Assembly (NCBI GenBank): GCA_964507185.1
Contig: CAZDOY010000006.1
Coordinates: forward strand, 40,789 to 104,788
Origin: CAVRTJ01 sp964507185
GTDB lineage: Bacteria; Acidobacteriota; UBA4820; DSQY01
DNA: 64,000 nucleotides
Direction: 5' to 3'
Positions 46,539 through 53,543 of this stretch are shown one piece after another; positions within the stretch are counted from its first letter, which is position 1, and each line of letters opens with the position of its first letter. A program made the position numbers and the translations under genes. Below the pieces are notes generated by a model. It was not told where the DNA came from and searched no databases. It saw nothing but the letters and a program-made list of their open reading frames with translations.

Positions 46539-47591
46539 CTATCCGGCCTGCTTGGATGCGTCAGTCCCGATTATGCCTTCCCGCAGGGCCATGAGGCTCG
46601 GCACGGGAACCGGCGTGAAGTAATCGCGCCACGGATTATACATGGCCCGGTAGGATACGCCGTAGTTGCCCTGACGTTCCATCGCGCGCCACCCTCGGAC
46701 GAGATAGGGGCACGCATCGTTGAAACAGACGAACATGAAGGGAACATCCCACTCCGTGAAGGGCGACTGGGGCACGGCCCATTTCTTCATGCGCATCGCG
46801 CAATAGGGGCAGAGGAGCGTTTTGGCGGCCTGGTTCTTACGGGCGGAAATCACTTCGGGCGGAGGCATGGGAACGGGTTCGGAGGCGGGCTCGGGCCGCG
46901 GCGCTCTGGCCGGGTCCCCTCCGCTCCGCTCGGCGTAGACCGCATAGACCGGATCGCTGGGAATACCCAATGGGTAGTACTTGTCCCGTTCGGGCCGGGG
47001 GAGGCCCTTGGATACGAAGGTACGGCATGGACCGAACCCGCCTGCCATCTCGAAATACCTTTCGACCAGCGCAAGGCGTTCCCCGTCGTCCGACTCGCGC
47101 CATATTTTTACGGCCTTCTCTTGGAACATCCTGTTTGAGAACACGACGAGAAAAAGGCCGCCAGGCTTCATCACCCTGGCGGTGTCGCGGAAGACCTCTA
47201 CAGGCTTTGTGAGGTAGTCCACCGAAACGGTGCAGAGGACCACGTCGAAGGAACCGTCCGCAAACGGCAGAGTCGGATTCCGGTTGAGATCGTGCAGGAC
47301 TCTTCGGTCCAGAGCCGCGTTCCGTTCGAGTTCTCTGGGGTTCAGACCCAGGCCCACAGTCTCGGCGGGTCTCATCTGATCCGGAAGGTGGGATTTCCAG
47401 CCCGCCATGAGGTCGAGGACCGTTGGAGTCTCCTCCACCGTCAGCGTGCCTATGACGCGCTCCACGGTGCCGAGAGCCGTTGCGTCCAGGTGATCGACGA
47501 ATCGGTCCTCGTCGTAGAAGAGCGAGTCGTCCGCTTCGTCCAGGCGTGAAAAAGCTTCGGGATCGAAAGGTCCATTCGCGGAAACGGGCAT
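46539..47591 (-). CDS. SAM-dependent methyltransferase with C-terminal zinc-ribbon-like tail
   Basis: The 350-residue protein starts at ATG 47591 with GGAGG 5 bases upstream. Residues 45-200 form a class I methyltransferase fold: TVLDLMAGWKSHLP motif I, LPFADGSFDVVLCTVSVDYL motif IV, MKPGGLFLVVFSN motif VI. A Pro-rich linker leads to a tail with CPYCAMRMKKWAV and FVCFNDACPYLVRGW, four paired cysteines that could bind zinc. The substrate is unknown. It lies upstream of the KamA-family gene on the same strand, possibly functionally linked. Confidence 0.78.
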   Translation of the reverse strand: MPVSANGPFDPEAFSRLDEADDSLFYDEDRFVDHLDATALGTVERVIGTLTVEETPTVLDLMAGWKSHLPDQMRPAETVGLGLNPRELERNAALDRRVLHDLNRNPTLPFADGSFDVVLCTVSVDYLTKPVEVFRDTARVMKPGGLFLVVFSNRMFQEKAVKIWRESDDGERLALVERYFEMAGGFGPCRTFVSKGLPRPERDKYYPLGIPSDPVYAVYAERSGGDPARAPRPEPASEPVPMPPPEVISARKNQAAKTLLCPYCAMRMKKWAVPQSPFTEWDVPFMFVCFNDACPYLVRGWRAMERQGNYGVSYRAMYNPWRDYFTPVPVPSLMALREGIIGTDASKQAG

Positions 47592-47742
47592 CCTGCCTCC
47601 TTCCGGCCTCAAACGGTGCATCTGATCCGGCCTGCTTAAGGAAACGCGCAGAAACGCGCCGTCTATTCCTTCGGGGGTGGAAGTCGATGCGGACCCGTCA
47701 GGTTCCCGGCCCGGGGCGGGGGCCGCCGAATACGCGGGGGAT

Positions 47743-48558
47743 CTAGGGAACCTCGGGGCTCTTGCCGGTGGGTCGCGGTGACTGCCGGAGTCGGCCCTCG
47801 TCGGGACCGGGATGGATCAGGCCGGCTGTCGTCCGACCCTCTTCCAAATCCGAAACGAGAAGTCTGTGCACGAGGTGTTTCAGCTCGACGGCTGCCCTGG
47901 AACTCATTCGTGTGAATTCCACCGCGATGCCGGGCTCACCGGGCGTGGCGGCATACGATCTTGCCTGGCGCCGCACGACGACGCCTTCGTAAAGACGCTC
48001 CTCGCCGCCGCTGTCCATGAGCGCGACGACGAGCGGGGTTCCGACGGGGAGGGCGGCGCCCGCGCTGAGAAAGACGCCGCGCTCCGACAGGTTCAGAGCG
48101 TAGGCGTCCACAGATACGTCGTCCACGAGAAGCTTGACGGGTTGATTAAACGGCGCCCGAAGGTTCTTCCGCACCATGGATCTCTCCTTGAAACAGACCT
48201 GAAGAGCGTGGTGGAGCTCTGGCAGTCTGATTGGTTTCGAAAGAAACTCCGAGCAGCCGAGACGAAGGCAGTCGTAGCGGGCCTGGGCACCTGCTTCAAC
48301 CGTCACCACGATTACAGGAACGTAAGACAGGCGTGGATCCTGCCGGATGTGCCGGAGTGCCGTTCGGCCGTCCATGACGGGCATGTTCAAGTCCAGCAGA
48401 ACGGCGTCCGGAACGTTTTGATGCAGTACCTTGAGCACCTCCAGGCCATTTCGCGCGGGGAAGACCTTGAAGCCCATTCTTTCCACGAGAAGCGAGAAGA
48501 GCATGACGGTAGTGGCGCTATCGTCGGCGATCACGACTGTTTTCTTGTTGACAGTCAC
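47743..48558 (-). CDS. Response regulator with receiver and PilZ (c-di-GMP-binding) domains
   Basis: The 271-residue protein has a receiver domain with D12, D13, phosphoacceptor D56 and K108. A PilZ domain follows with the c-di-GMP motifs RKNLR (R130, R134) and NLSERG (N156, S158, G161). Both motifs are complete. It would couple phosphorylation to c-di-GMP, typically for motility or surface traits. The start is GTG 48558. No kinase gene lies next to it. The tandem-dyad element at 48826-48870 is 268 bp upstream of its start. Confidence 0.9.
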   Translation of the reverse strand: MTVNKKTVVIADDSATTVMLFSLLVERMGFKVFPARNGLEVLKVLHQNVPDAVLLDLNMPVMDGRTALRHIRQDPRLSYVPVIVVTVEAGAQARYDCLRLGCSEFLSKPIRLPELHHALQVCFKERSMVRKNLRAPFNQPVKLLVDDVSVDAYALNLSERGVFLSAGAALPVGTPLVVALMDSGGEERLYEGVVVRRQARSYAATPGEPGIAVEFTRMSSRAAVELKHLVHRLLVSDLEEGRTTAGLIHPGPDEGRLRQSPRPTGKSPEVP

Positions 48559-48950
48559 AAGGTACCCCCCGGATGTTCAAAGAAAATTCAGACCATTCCT
48601 TCCGGTTGCCCCATCCCTATTGTTCTAGACTACGCCGCAGGGAGGCAAAAGGCAACGCGGCCCGACTTGTCCCAGGAAACAAAATTTTCGAAATACGCCG
48701 GCAGACGAAAAGATACCTGCGATGACGATGACCTCCTTCCCCGAGTACCGCTGCTTTTCGTTCCGCTCGTTGCGGGCCGCCTACCGCGGGCCCTTCATAA
48801 ACATAAGCGCCTGAAAGAGGATTGTCCTCCAACCAGAGTTGTAGATGTTGCATCAAACTAAAGTTGTAGAACGAAGAGGGGGCCTGCTTGTCGGGTGGTA
48901 TGAAGAACGCGCTGCGCGCAGTGTGAAGTCAATACCTGAGCGCTTGTTTA
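48559..48950. other. Intergenic region with tandem-dyad element
   Basis: This 392-bp region contains the first copy of the dyad element (48826-48870). A 50-codon plus-strand ORF starting at 48571 has no ribosome site and is not supported. Confidence 0.5.
48826..48870. promoter_or_regulatory. Tandem-dyad operator-like element, copy 1
   Basis: Two dyads of the form TCTACAAC-N4-GTTGTAGA are centred 25 bp apart. The first (48826-48845, spacer CAGA) has a 6/8 left arm and perfect right arm. The second (48851-48870, spacer TAAA) has a 4/8 left arm and perfect right arm. Order, spacers and spacing equal those of the copy at 50115-50159. Confidence 0.65.
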
Positions 48951-49889
48951 TCACCTGTTTAGGAGCCAGTTGATGACCTGTGGCTCAAGGCCTCTGGGCG
49001 CATTCTCTCCCAAGTCGAGTCCCGGGGGAAAGCCGACATGGCCTCCCCGGTTGCGCCATCTGACATCGAGGGCCCGGGATGCTTCTCTCAGCCAGGGGCG
49101 AACGCCGTCGGCCGAGACCATGGGGTCGTTCTCCGACGCCACGAGCAACGATGGTGTGCGAAGCCGGGCCAGGGTCGACCAGACGCTGGTCCGCTCGTAG
49201 TAATCCCGAGCCCCAGCGAAGTGGAACCTGCCGGCGACCGCTACCTCGTCGAAATCGCGTATCGTATTTACGGACAGTACATCCGCAACCGGCGCCGGCA
49301 GGCTGCGTCTCGCCGCCACTTGCTTGTAGAAGGCCTTCAGGCTCACCAGAAGATACTGACGGTAGAGCCAGTGCCGTGGCTCGTCGATTGTCCGCTGGCA
49401 CAGCTCAAGGTTCAGCGGCGATGATACGGCTGCCGCGGCGCGGATACCATCTCCGGGATTCTCGGTGGCATAGCGCAGGGCTATGTGACCGCCGAGGGAA
49501 TAGCCCAGAACGTATTTCCTGGGATACCTTGAAATCTGCGGGCTGGAGAGCGCGGCCCCGAGGTCCGCCGTGAGGCCTGCGTGATAGAAGTCTTGGCCGG
49601 ACCTGTCGGCGCCTCGTAGATTCAGTCGAAGGCAGGAGATGCCCGCGGACCATGCCGCGGAAGCGGCGCGTATGCTGTAGTAGCTGTGGCACCAGCCTCC
49701 CAGGCCGTGGAGAACGATCAGGATCGAGTCCGTGCCCGGCCGCTCGCTCAAAAGGCCCGTCAGGTGGATCGCTCCCATGTCGGGATCTTCAACCGTCCCG
49801 CGCCACAATTCCGCTTCGGGCGCCCTGAAAGGCTTCAAGGAGTGGATGATTCGAGGGCCGATTGTCCAGTAGTGGGCAGAAACGGGCAT
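48951..49889 (-). CDS. YheT-like alpha/beta-fold hydrolase
   Basis: The 312-residue protein has the alpha/beta hydrolase elements HGLGGWCHSYY (oxyanion region), nucleophile elbow GYSLGGH, acid in ASENDPMVS and the terminal His in RGGHVGF. This order and spacing match the YheT/EMB8 esterase group, whose physiological substrates are lipids or unknown esters. AAAGG lies 7 bases before ATG 49889. Copies of the same tandem-dyad element lie beyond both ends of the gene, 81 bp after its stop and 226 bp before its start. Confidence 0.85.
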   Translation of the reverse strand: MPVSAHYWTIGPRIIHSLKPFRAPEAELWRGTVEDPDMGAIHLTGLLSERPGTDSILIVLHGLGGWCHSYYSIRAASAAWSAGISCLRLNLRGADRSGQDFYHAGLTADLGAALSSPQISRYPRKYVLGYSLGGHIALRYATENPGDGIRAAAAVSSPLNLELCQRTIDEPRHWLYRQYLLVSLKAFYKQVAARRSLPAPVADVLSVNTIRDFDEVAVAGRFHFAGARDYYERTSVWSTLARLRTPSLLVASENDPMVSADGVRPWLREASRALDVRWRNRGGHVGFPPGLDLGENAPRGLEPQVINWLLNR

Positions 49890-50311
49890 CGCTCGACCTT
49901 TCCCATCCCGGAGACGGCTCGCCCCGGTGAGGAGCCGGTGGCGTGGACGGAAGAACCGCTACGCCGCCGGTCCTTATTCCCACCCAGCATAAAACAAAAC
50001 GCAAGGTTTTATAAAGGGACAATCCACAGCCGACCGATCCGAAGGGGAGGAAGCCCGTAAAGTGTGCTATACGGTTATATCCTGCCGTAAAAGACTCCCT
50101 GGAAAATTGGAGCGTCTACAACCAGAGTTGTAGATGACATCTACAACTAAAGTTTGACGACAAACGCTTCCCGGCGCCTTAACTTTAGATGCGAGGCCGG
50201 AGGCTCGGCGGTGCAACCGCCCGACGTATCGTTTCCGCGGGTGACGGATGGCTGTTTGCGGGAGCGCCGCTGGCGGATGGAGAGCAAGAGTGCCCGGTGA
50301 AAGGAGTCATT
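49890..50311. other. Divergent intergenic region with second tandem-dyad element
   Basis: This 422-bp spacer lies between the hydrolase (-) and the three-gene cluster (+). It holds the dyad element at 50115-50159 and a small perfect hairpin at 50207-50221 (GGCGGT-GCA-ACCGCC). A frame open from 50189 continues into the next gene but lacks a ribosome site. Confidence 0.55.
50115..50159. promoter_or_regulatory. Tandem-dyad operator-like element, copy 2
   Basis: The first dyad (50115-50134) is a perfect TCTACAAC-CAGA-GTTGTAGA. The second (50140-50159, spacer TAAA) has a perfect left arm and a 4/8 right arm. Centres are 25 bp apart as in copy 1. The junction also forms a perfect GTTGTAGATG-A-CATCTACAAC palindrome at 50127-50147. 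The half-site resembles those of BlaI/MecI-type repressors (inference). Confidence 0.7.
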
Positions 50312-50614
50312 GTGGACATTGACTCGGAGGGAATTTACCGAAAAGGCATGAGAGCACTTGCGCTTCTGAGGGAATGGCGAACGGTTTTGGACGCCAGGCT
50401 CCCTGGAGGGACCTTGGAGGGCCTCGAAAAAGACCTCCTTGTTCTGCAGGGGCGAAAGGACAGCGAGGTCGAAGATCGCGCGGCAAGTATGGCCACCTCG
50501 GTGAGGTGCGTAGAATCCGCGGTCAAGCGAATACAAGGTGCCGGGCTTCTCTATTTCAGAAACCAGCCCGGAGTGGCTAATCGCTTTGCGGCGCTGTCAC
50601 TGGAAGAGGATTAG
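50312..50614 (+). CDS. Small protein of unknown function, first gene of the GIY-YIG/2TM cluster
   Basis: GTG 50312 has AAGGAG 5 bases upstream, giving 100 residues; the frame is open further upstream to 50189 but without a ribosome site. The chain is predicted mainly helical and charged (KGMRALALLREWRTVL, EDRAASMATSVRCVESAVKRI) with no signal peptide or membrane segment. I recognise no family. It is 34 bp before the GIY-YIG gene. The tandem dyads lie about 150 bp upstream. Confidence 0.55.
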   Translation: MDIDSEGIYRKGMRALALLREWRTVLDARLPGGTLEGLEKDLLVLQGRKDSEVEDRAASMATSVRCVESAVKRIQGAGLLYFRNQPGVANRFAALSLEED

Positions 50615-50648
50615 GGCCGCCGGAAGGCCCATGTGCGCGGGAGGTCCC

Positions 50649-51050
50649 ATGTGGTTCGATCCGTACGACATCCGCGACAGTCGGGTTGAGGAGTGCTCCC
50701 TGACCGTTCCAGCGTATCCGCTGGATATCGAGACGGCGCCAGACAGTGAGGGCATCTACGTTCTCCTCGACCGCGACTATCACGTCCTCTACATAGGGTA
50801 TGCGGAAGAGAGGGGGGTGAGGGCCGAGTTGGAGGCGAAAAGGGGTTCGCAGGTTGTCCGGAACGTCCGGTGGTATCTCTGGGTCAATGCGAGAAACAGG
50901 GAAGAGGCCAAGGCTCTCAGGTGGGATTGGGTCCGAAAGTACCACCCGCTCAATGGTTTCGGGATCCACCCCGCGCGCTACCACGAAGCGGACGGGCGCA
51001 GCAAGGTTCTGCCTTTTCCGGTTCGAAGCTGTAAATGGACCTTGTACTGA
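50649..51050 (+). CDS. GIY-YIG nuclease-domain protein
   Basis: ATG 50649 follows GGGAGG by 4 bases and gives 133 residues. The domain begins GIYVLLDRDYHVLYIGYA (GIY at 35-37, YIG at 48-50). Candidate catalytic Arg58 lies in the next helix and the metal-binding Glu at 85/86. WVRKYHPLNGFG fits the family's terminal K-x-P-x-N pattern. No DNA-binding domain is attached. GIY-YIG enzymes cleave DNA in repair, homing and some defence systems. It is 1 bp from the next gene's start codon, so the two are surely co-expressed. Confidence 0.72.
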   Translation: MWFDPYDIRDSRVEECSLTVPAYPLDIETAPDSEGIYVLLDRDYHVLYIGYAEERGVRAELEAKRGSQVVRNVRWYLWVNARNREEAKALRWDWVRKYHPLNGFGIHPARYHEADGRSKVLPFPVRSCKWTLY

Positions 51051-51051
51051 A

Positions 51052-51684
51052 ATGGCCGTCTCGAATGGAAGGCGCGAGGATGAATTCAGAATGGAATTAC
51101 GCGCGCTTTATGACGACTACCGCAAGGCACTTCTGAACATCCGGTGCTACGAGGTTTACGTAGGCAGGCTCAAGACGCTTCGGCGCTCGCTGGACGTGCT
51201 TCTCGTGGGCACGAGTTGCGGCGCACTGGCCTCATGGTGGGCGTGGCGGACGGCGGCAGGGCAGCGGCTTTGGATCGGATTGGCCATGGTGACGGCGGCC
51301 ACCGCATTGCTCAGGGTGGCGCTCCCCGTCGGCCGAAGCGTGGACAGGTACCAGAGGCTCAAGGAGGGATACGAGACCCTTTTTGAAGACCTCAAAGGCA
51401 TCGTCGAACGGGTGAGGGTCCGGCAGTCCCTCGACCTGGAATCCGTAAAGCTGTGGTCGGCCGCTTTCAAGCGAATGGAGAGGGGAGCCTCGAAAAGCGG
51501 CCGAGGCCCGCATTTCAGCCGGAGGCTGTTGCTGCGGTCCGAGGAAGAGGTCGACAGGCATATTTCGATGCGTGGCCTCTGGATGCCGCAGGACGCCGCC
51601 CGGCCTCACGGTTCGGCTCCTGCGGAGGACGAGGCAGTCTCTGAGTGCTCAAGGGAGGCGCACACCGGAAGAAAGTTCTCGTAA
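51052..51684 (+). CDS. Two-transmembrane protein, SLATT-like topology
   Basis: The 210-residue protein has an N-terminal amphipathic helix (RALYDDYRKALLNIRCYEVYV), two close transmembrane helices at about 46-66 and 73-92, and a long cytoplasmic helical tail (RYQRLKEGYETLFEDLKGIVERV). This 2-TM plus helices arrangement resembles SLATT-type effector proteins found beside nucleotide-sensing and nuclease genes in conflict systems. The resemblance is topological and by eye only. ATG 51052 lies 1 bp after the GIY-YIG stop. A hairpin at 51687-51712 follows the gene. Confidence 0.6.
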   Translation: MAVSNGRREDEFRMELRALYDDYRKALLNIRCYEVYVGRLKTLRRSLDVLLVGTSCGALASWWAWRTAAGQRLWIGLAMVTAATALLRVALPVGRSVDRYQRLKEGYETLFEDLKGIVERVRVRQSLDLESVKLWSAAFKRMERGASKSGRGPHFSRRLLLRSEEEVDRHISMRGLWMPQDAARPHGSAPAEDEAVSECSREAHTGRKFS

Positions 51685-51686
51685 AT

Positions 51687-51712
51687 CGTTCATGGCCGAT
51701 AGCCGATGAACG
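51687..51712 (+). other. Hairpin at the end of the three-gene cluster
   Basis: Arms CGTTCAT (51687-51693) and ATGAACG (51706-51712) enclose an inner GGC/GCC stem. The hairpin starts 2 bp after the last stop codon. No U-run follows, so termination or mRNA stabilisation is only possible, not shown. Confidence 0.4.
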
Positions 51713-51889
51713 GGTACCGGTTAGTGGGATACGCGTAGCAATAGTTCAAGGGCGCGGAACGGACGGACAATGGCAATAATCTGCACTACGACACTGATGG
51801 AACCGGTGGAGGGGTTCCGCACGGTGCGCCCGGACAAAATGGCCCTCCAATGTGCGGGGTGTATCATGAACCCTCGGAGGTCGGTAAGG

Positions 51890-52659
51890 ATGAAACGGTT
51901 GGCGACTATCTTTCTGACATGTCTATTGGGACTGGGGGCTGTGGCCGTGATGGCCCAAACGCCGCCCGAACTGGGTCCAGGCGGTTTGTGGGTGCACGGA
52001 TTCGTCAACGATTTCGGGCAGTTTCAGCTCGATATGAACATCGAACAGGGCACGCCCCTGCCGTACAAGATTCTGGCCGTGAAGGTCTACAGCATGCCGA
52101 GCAACACGCTGATGGCCGCGGTGGTGGATCTGGCAGCACCCGAGTCCGTCCTGAAATCCGTGCTCATGGAACAGCCGGAGGCCATGGCGTCCGGCCAGAT
52201 CGGAAAGCTGGCCCCGAGGTTCGGCTTGAAGGGGCCGTCCGCCAAGGACAAGAGCATACGAGTCGACTACGTGGTGGCGCGGGGCAAAGCTGTCAGCTAC
52301 ATGCCCTTTGTCCGGGTCTACGCCAGCGACATGCAGAATTTCGAGTTCTCGGCGGTACCCCTGAGCGGCGGCGGCTTCAAGATGTGTGCGTTCTGCTACG
52401 GAGAACTGTGCGGTTGTGTGGCATGCAAGGGCGGGGCCTTGTACGTGTGCTGCGACCTCTGCACGGTGAGCTGNNNNNNNNNNNNNNNNNNNNNNNNNNN
52501 NNNNNNNNNNNNNNNNNNNNNNNNNNNNNNNNNNNNNNNNNNNNNNNNNNNNNNNNNNNNNNNNNNNNNNNNNTGGCATGCAAGGGCGGGGCCTTGTACG
52601 TGTGCTGCGACCTCTGCACGGTGAGCTGCTACCCGATCGTCTGCCAGGGGGGGTATTGA
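51890..52659 (+). CDS. Secreted protein with cysteine-rich C-terminus (intact after collapsing a false gap)
   Basis: As given, the gene is interrupted by 100 Ns flanked by identical 55-base sequences. Removing one copy and the Ns gives an open frame of 204 residues ending at TGA 52657-52659. A signal peptide (FLTCLLGLGAVAVMAQ) leads a beta-rich middle domain. The last 39 residues contain ten cysteines (CAFC, CGC, ACKGG, VCCDLC, SCYPIVCQ), enough for a metal cluster or five disulfides. I recognise no family. GGAGG lies about 9 bases before ATG 51890. Confidence 0.7.
52474..52573. other. False scaffold gap flanked by 55-bp exact repeats
   Basis: Bases 52419-52473 and 52574-52628 are identical over exactly 55 positions, and the coding frame is continuous if one copy and the Ns are removed. 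This is the signature of two contigs overlapping by a k-mer of 55 that a scaffolder joined with Ns. Confidence 0.93.
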
Positions 52660-52820
52660 CGCAAACGGGTGTTCCCCAATAACGGTAGCCTGAAGCACTG
52701 TCAAGGAAACTGGATGTGCCAGGCGAATCAAGGGATCTCAGGTCAGGACTCGGCGCTTCGACGGCTCTGGTCCGCAGAATTGTAGAGGCACGCGCTAGGA
52801 ATCCAAAGCCCGGGGACCGT

Positions 52821-53543
52821 CTATTTGTTCGATGGATTTTCCCGCTTGGGCGTGAATCCGTGGCGGATGCCCCAAAGCGCGGCCTGCGTGCGGTCCGAGA
52901 CGTTCATCTTCTTGAAGAGGTGGTTGGTGTGGCTTTTCACGGTAGCCACCTCTATGTCGAGTAGCTTTGCGATCTCCGCGTTGCGCAGGCCGTTTGCTAT
53001 TGCTTGCAGGATATCTTTCTCGCGGTCCGTCAGTTCGAGGTCCGCGAGAATCCTCCTGGTGGGCGCGGGTGTTGGCTCCGGGGCATTCTCCTGCATCATG
53101 GACCTGATCTGTCCGGTGTCGAGCACGTTCTCCCCTTCGTGCACGCGGCGGATCAGGCCCACGAGTTCCTCGCCGGGGGCGTCCTTCAGGAGGTAGGCGG
53201 CCGCGCCGTTCAGGACCGCCGTCCACAGGTAATCGGCATTCTGATAGGTGGTAAGAATGACGACGGCGGTGCGGGGCCGCGCCGCCTTGATGGCCTTCAG
53301 GGCCTGCAGGCCGTCCATGTCCGGCATGCGGATGTCCAGGATGACGATGTCCGGTTCGAGAGACTTCGTCCTGGTGAGGGCCTCGTGCCCCGTCGACGCT
53401 TCGCCCACGACGGTGATGCCCGCGTGCTTGAGGACGGTTGCAAGGCCCTGGCGGAAGAGCGGGTGGTCATCCGCGATCAGGACTCTTACCGGAATCTCTT
53501 GCCCTTGCAGGGTTCCTGGTTTCCGAGGCGCCTCTTTCTTCAT
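52821..53543 (-). CDS. NarL/LuxR-family response regulator
   Basis: The 240-residue regulator has a receiver domain with D25, D26 and phosphoacceptor D70 (VILDIRMPDMDG) and a C-terminal LuxR-type helix-turn-helix (LTDREKDILQAIANGLRNAEIA, then VATVKSHTNHLFKKM). GGGGAG precedes the ATG by 6 bases. Its 5' end overlaps the kinase gene by 77 bases, so it is translationally linked to its cognate sensor. Targets are unknown. Confidence 0.93.
   Translation of the reverse strand: MKKEAPRKPGTLQGQEIPVRVLIADDHPLFRQGLATVLKHAGITVVGEASTGHEALTRTKSLEPDIVILDIRMPDMDGLQALKAIKAARPRTAVVILTTYQNADYLWTAVLNGAAAYLLKDAPGEELVGLIRRVHEGENVLDTGQIRSMMQENAPEPTPAPTRRILADLELTDREKDILQAIANGLRNAEIAKLLDIEVATVKSHTNHLFKKMNVSDRTQAALWGIRHGFTPKRENPSNK

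Noticed and set aside
50189..50311. Upstream extension of the 100-aa gene from ATG 50189
   Set aside because: No ribosome site there, whereas AAGGAG stands 5 bases before GTG 50312; the extension has Arg/Gly-rich non-coding-like composition.
52419..52628. Real tandem duplication of 55 bp in the Cys-rich gene
   Set aside because: The identical length of 55 at two independent gaps and continuous frames after collapse point to assembly overlap, not biology.
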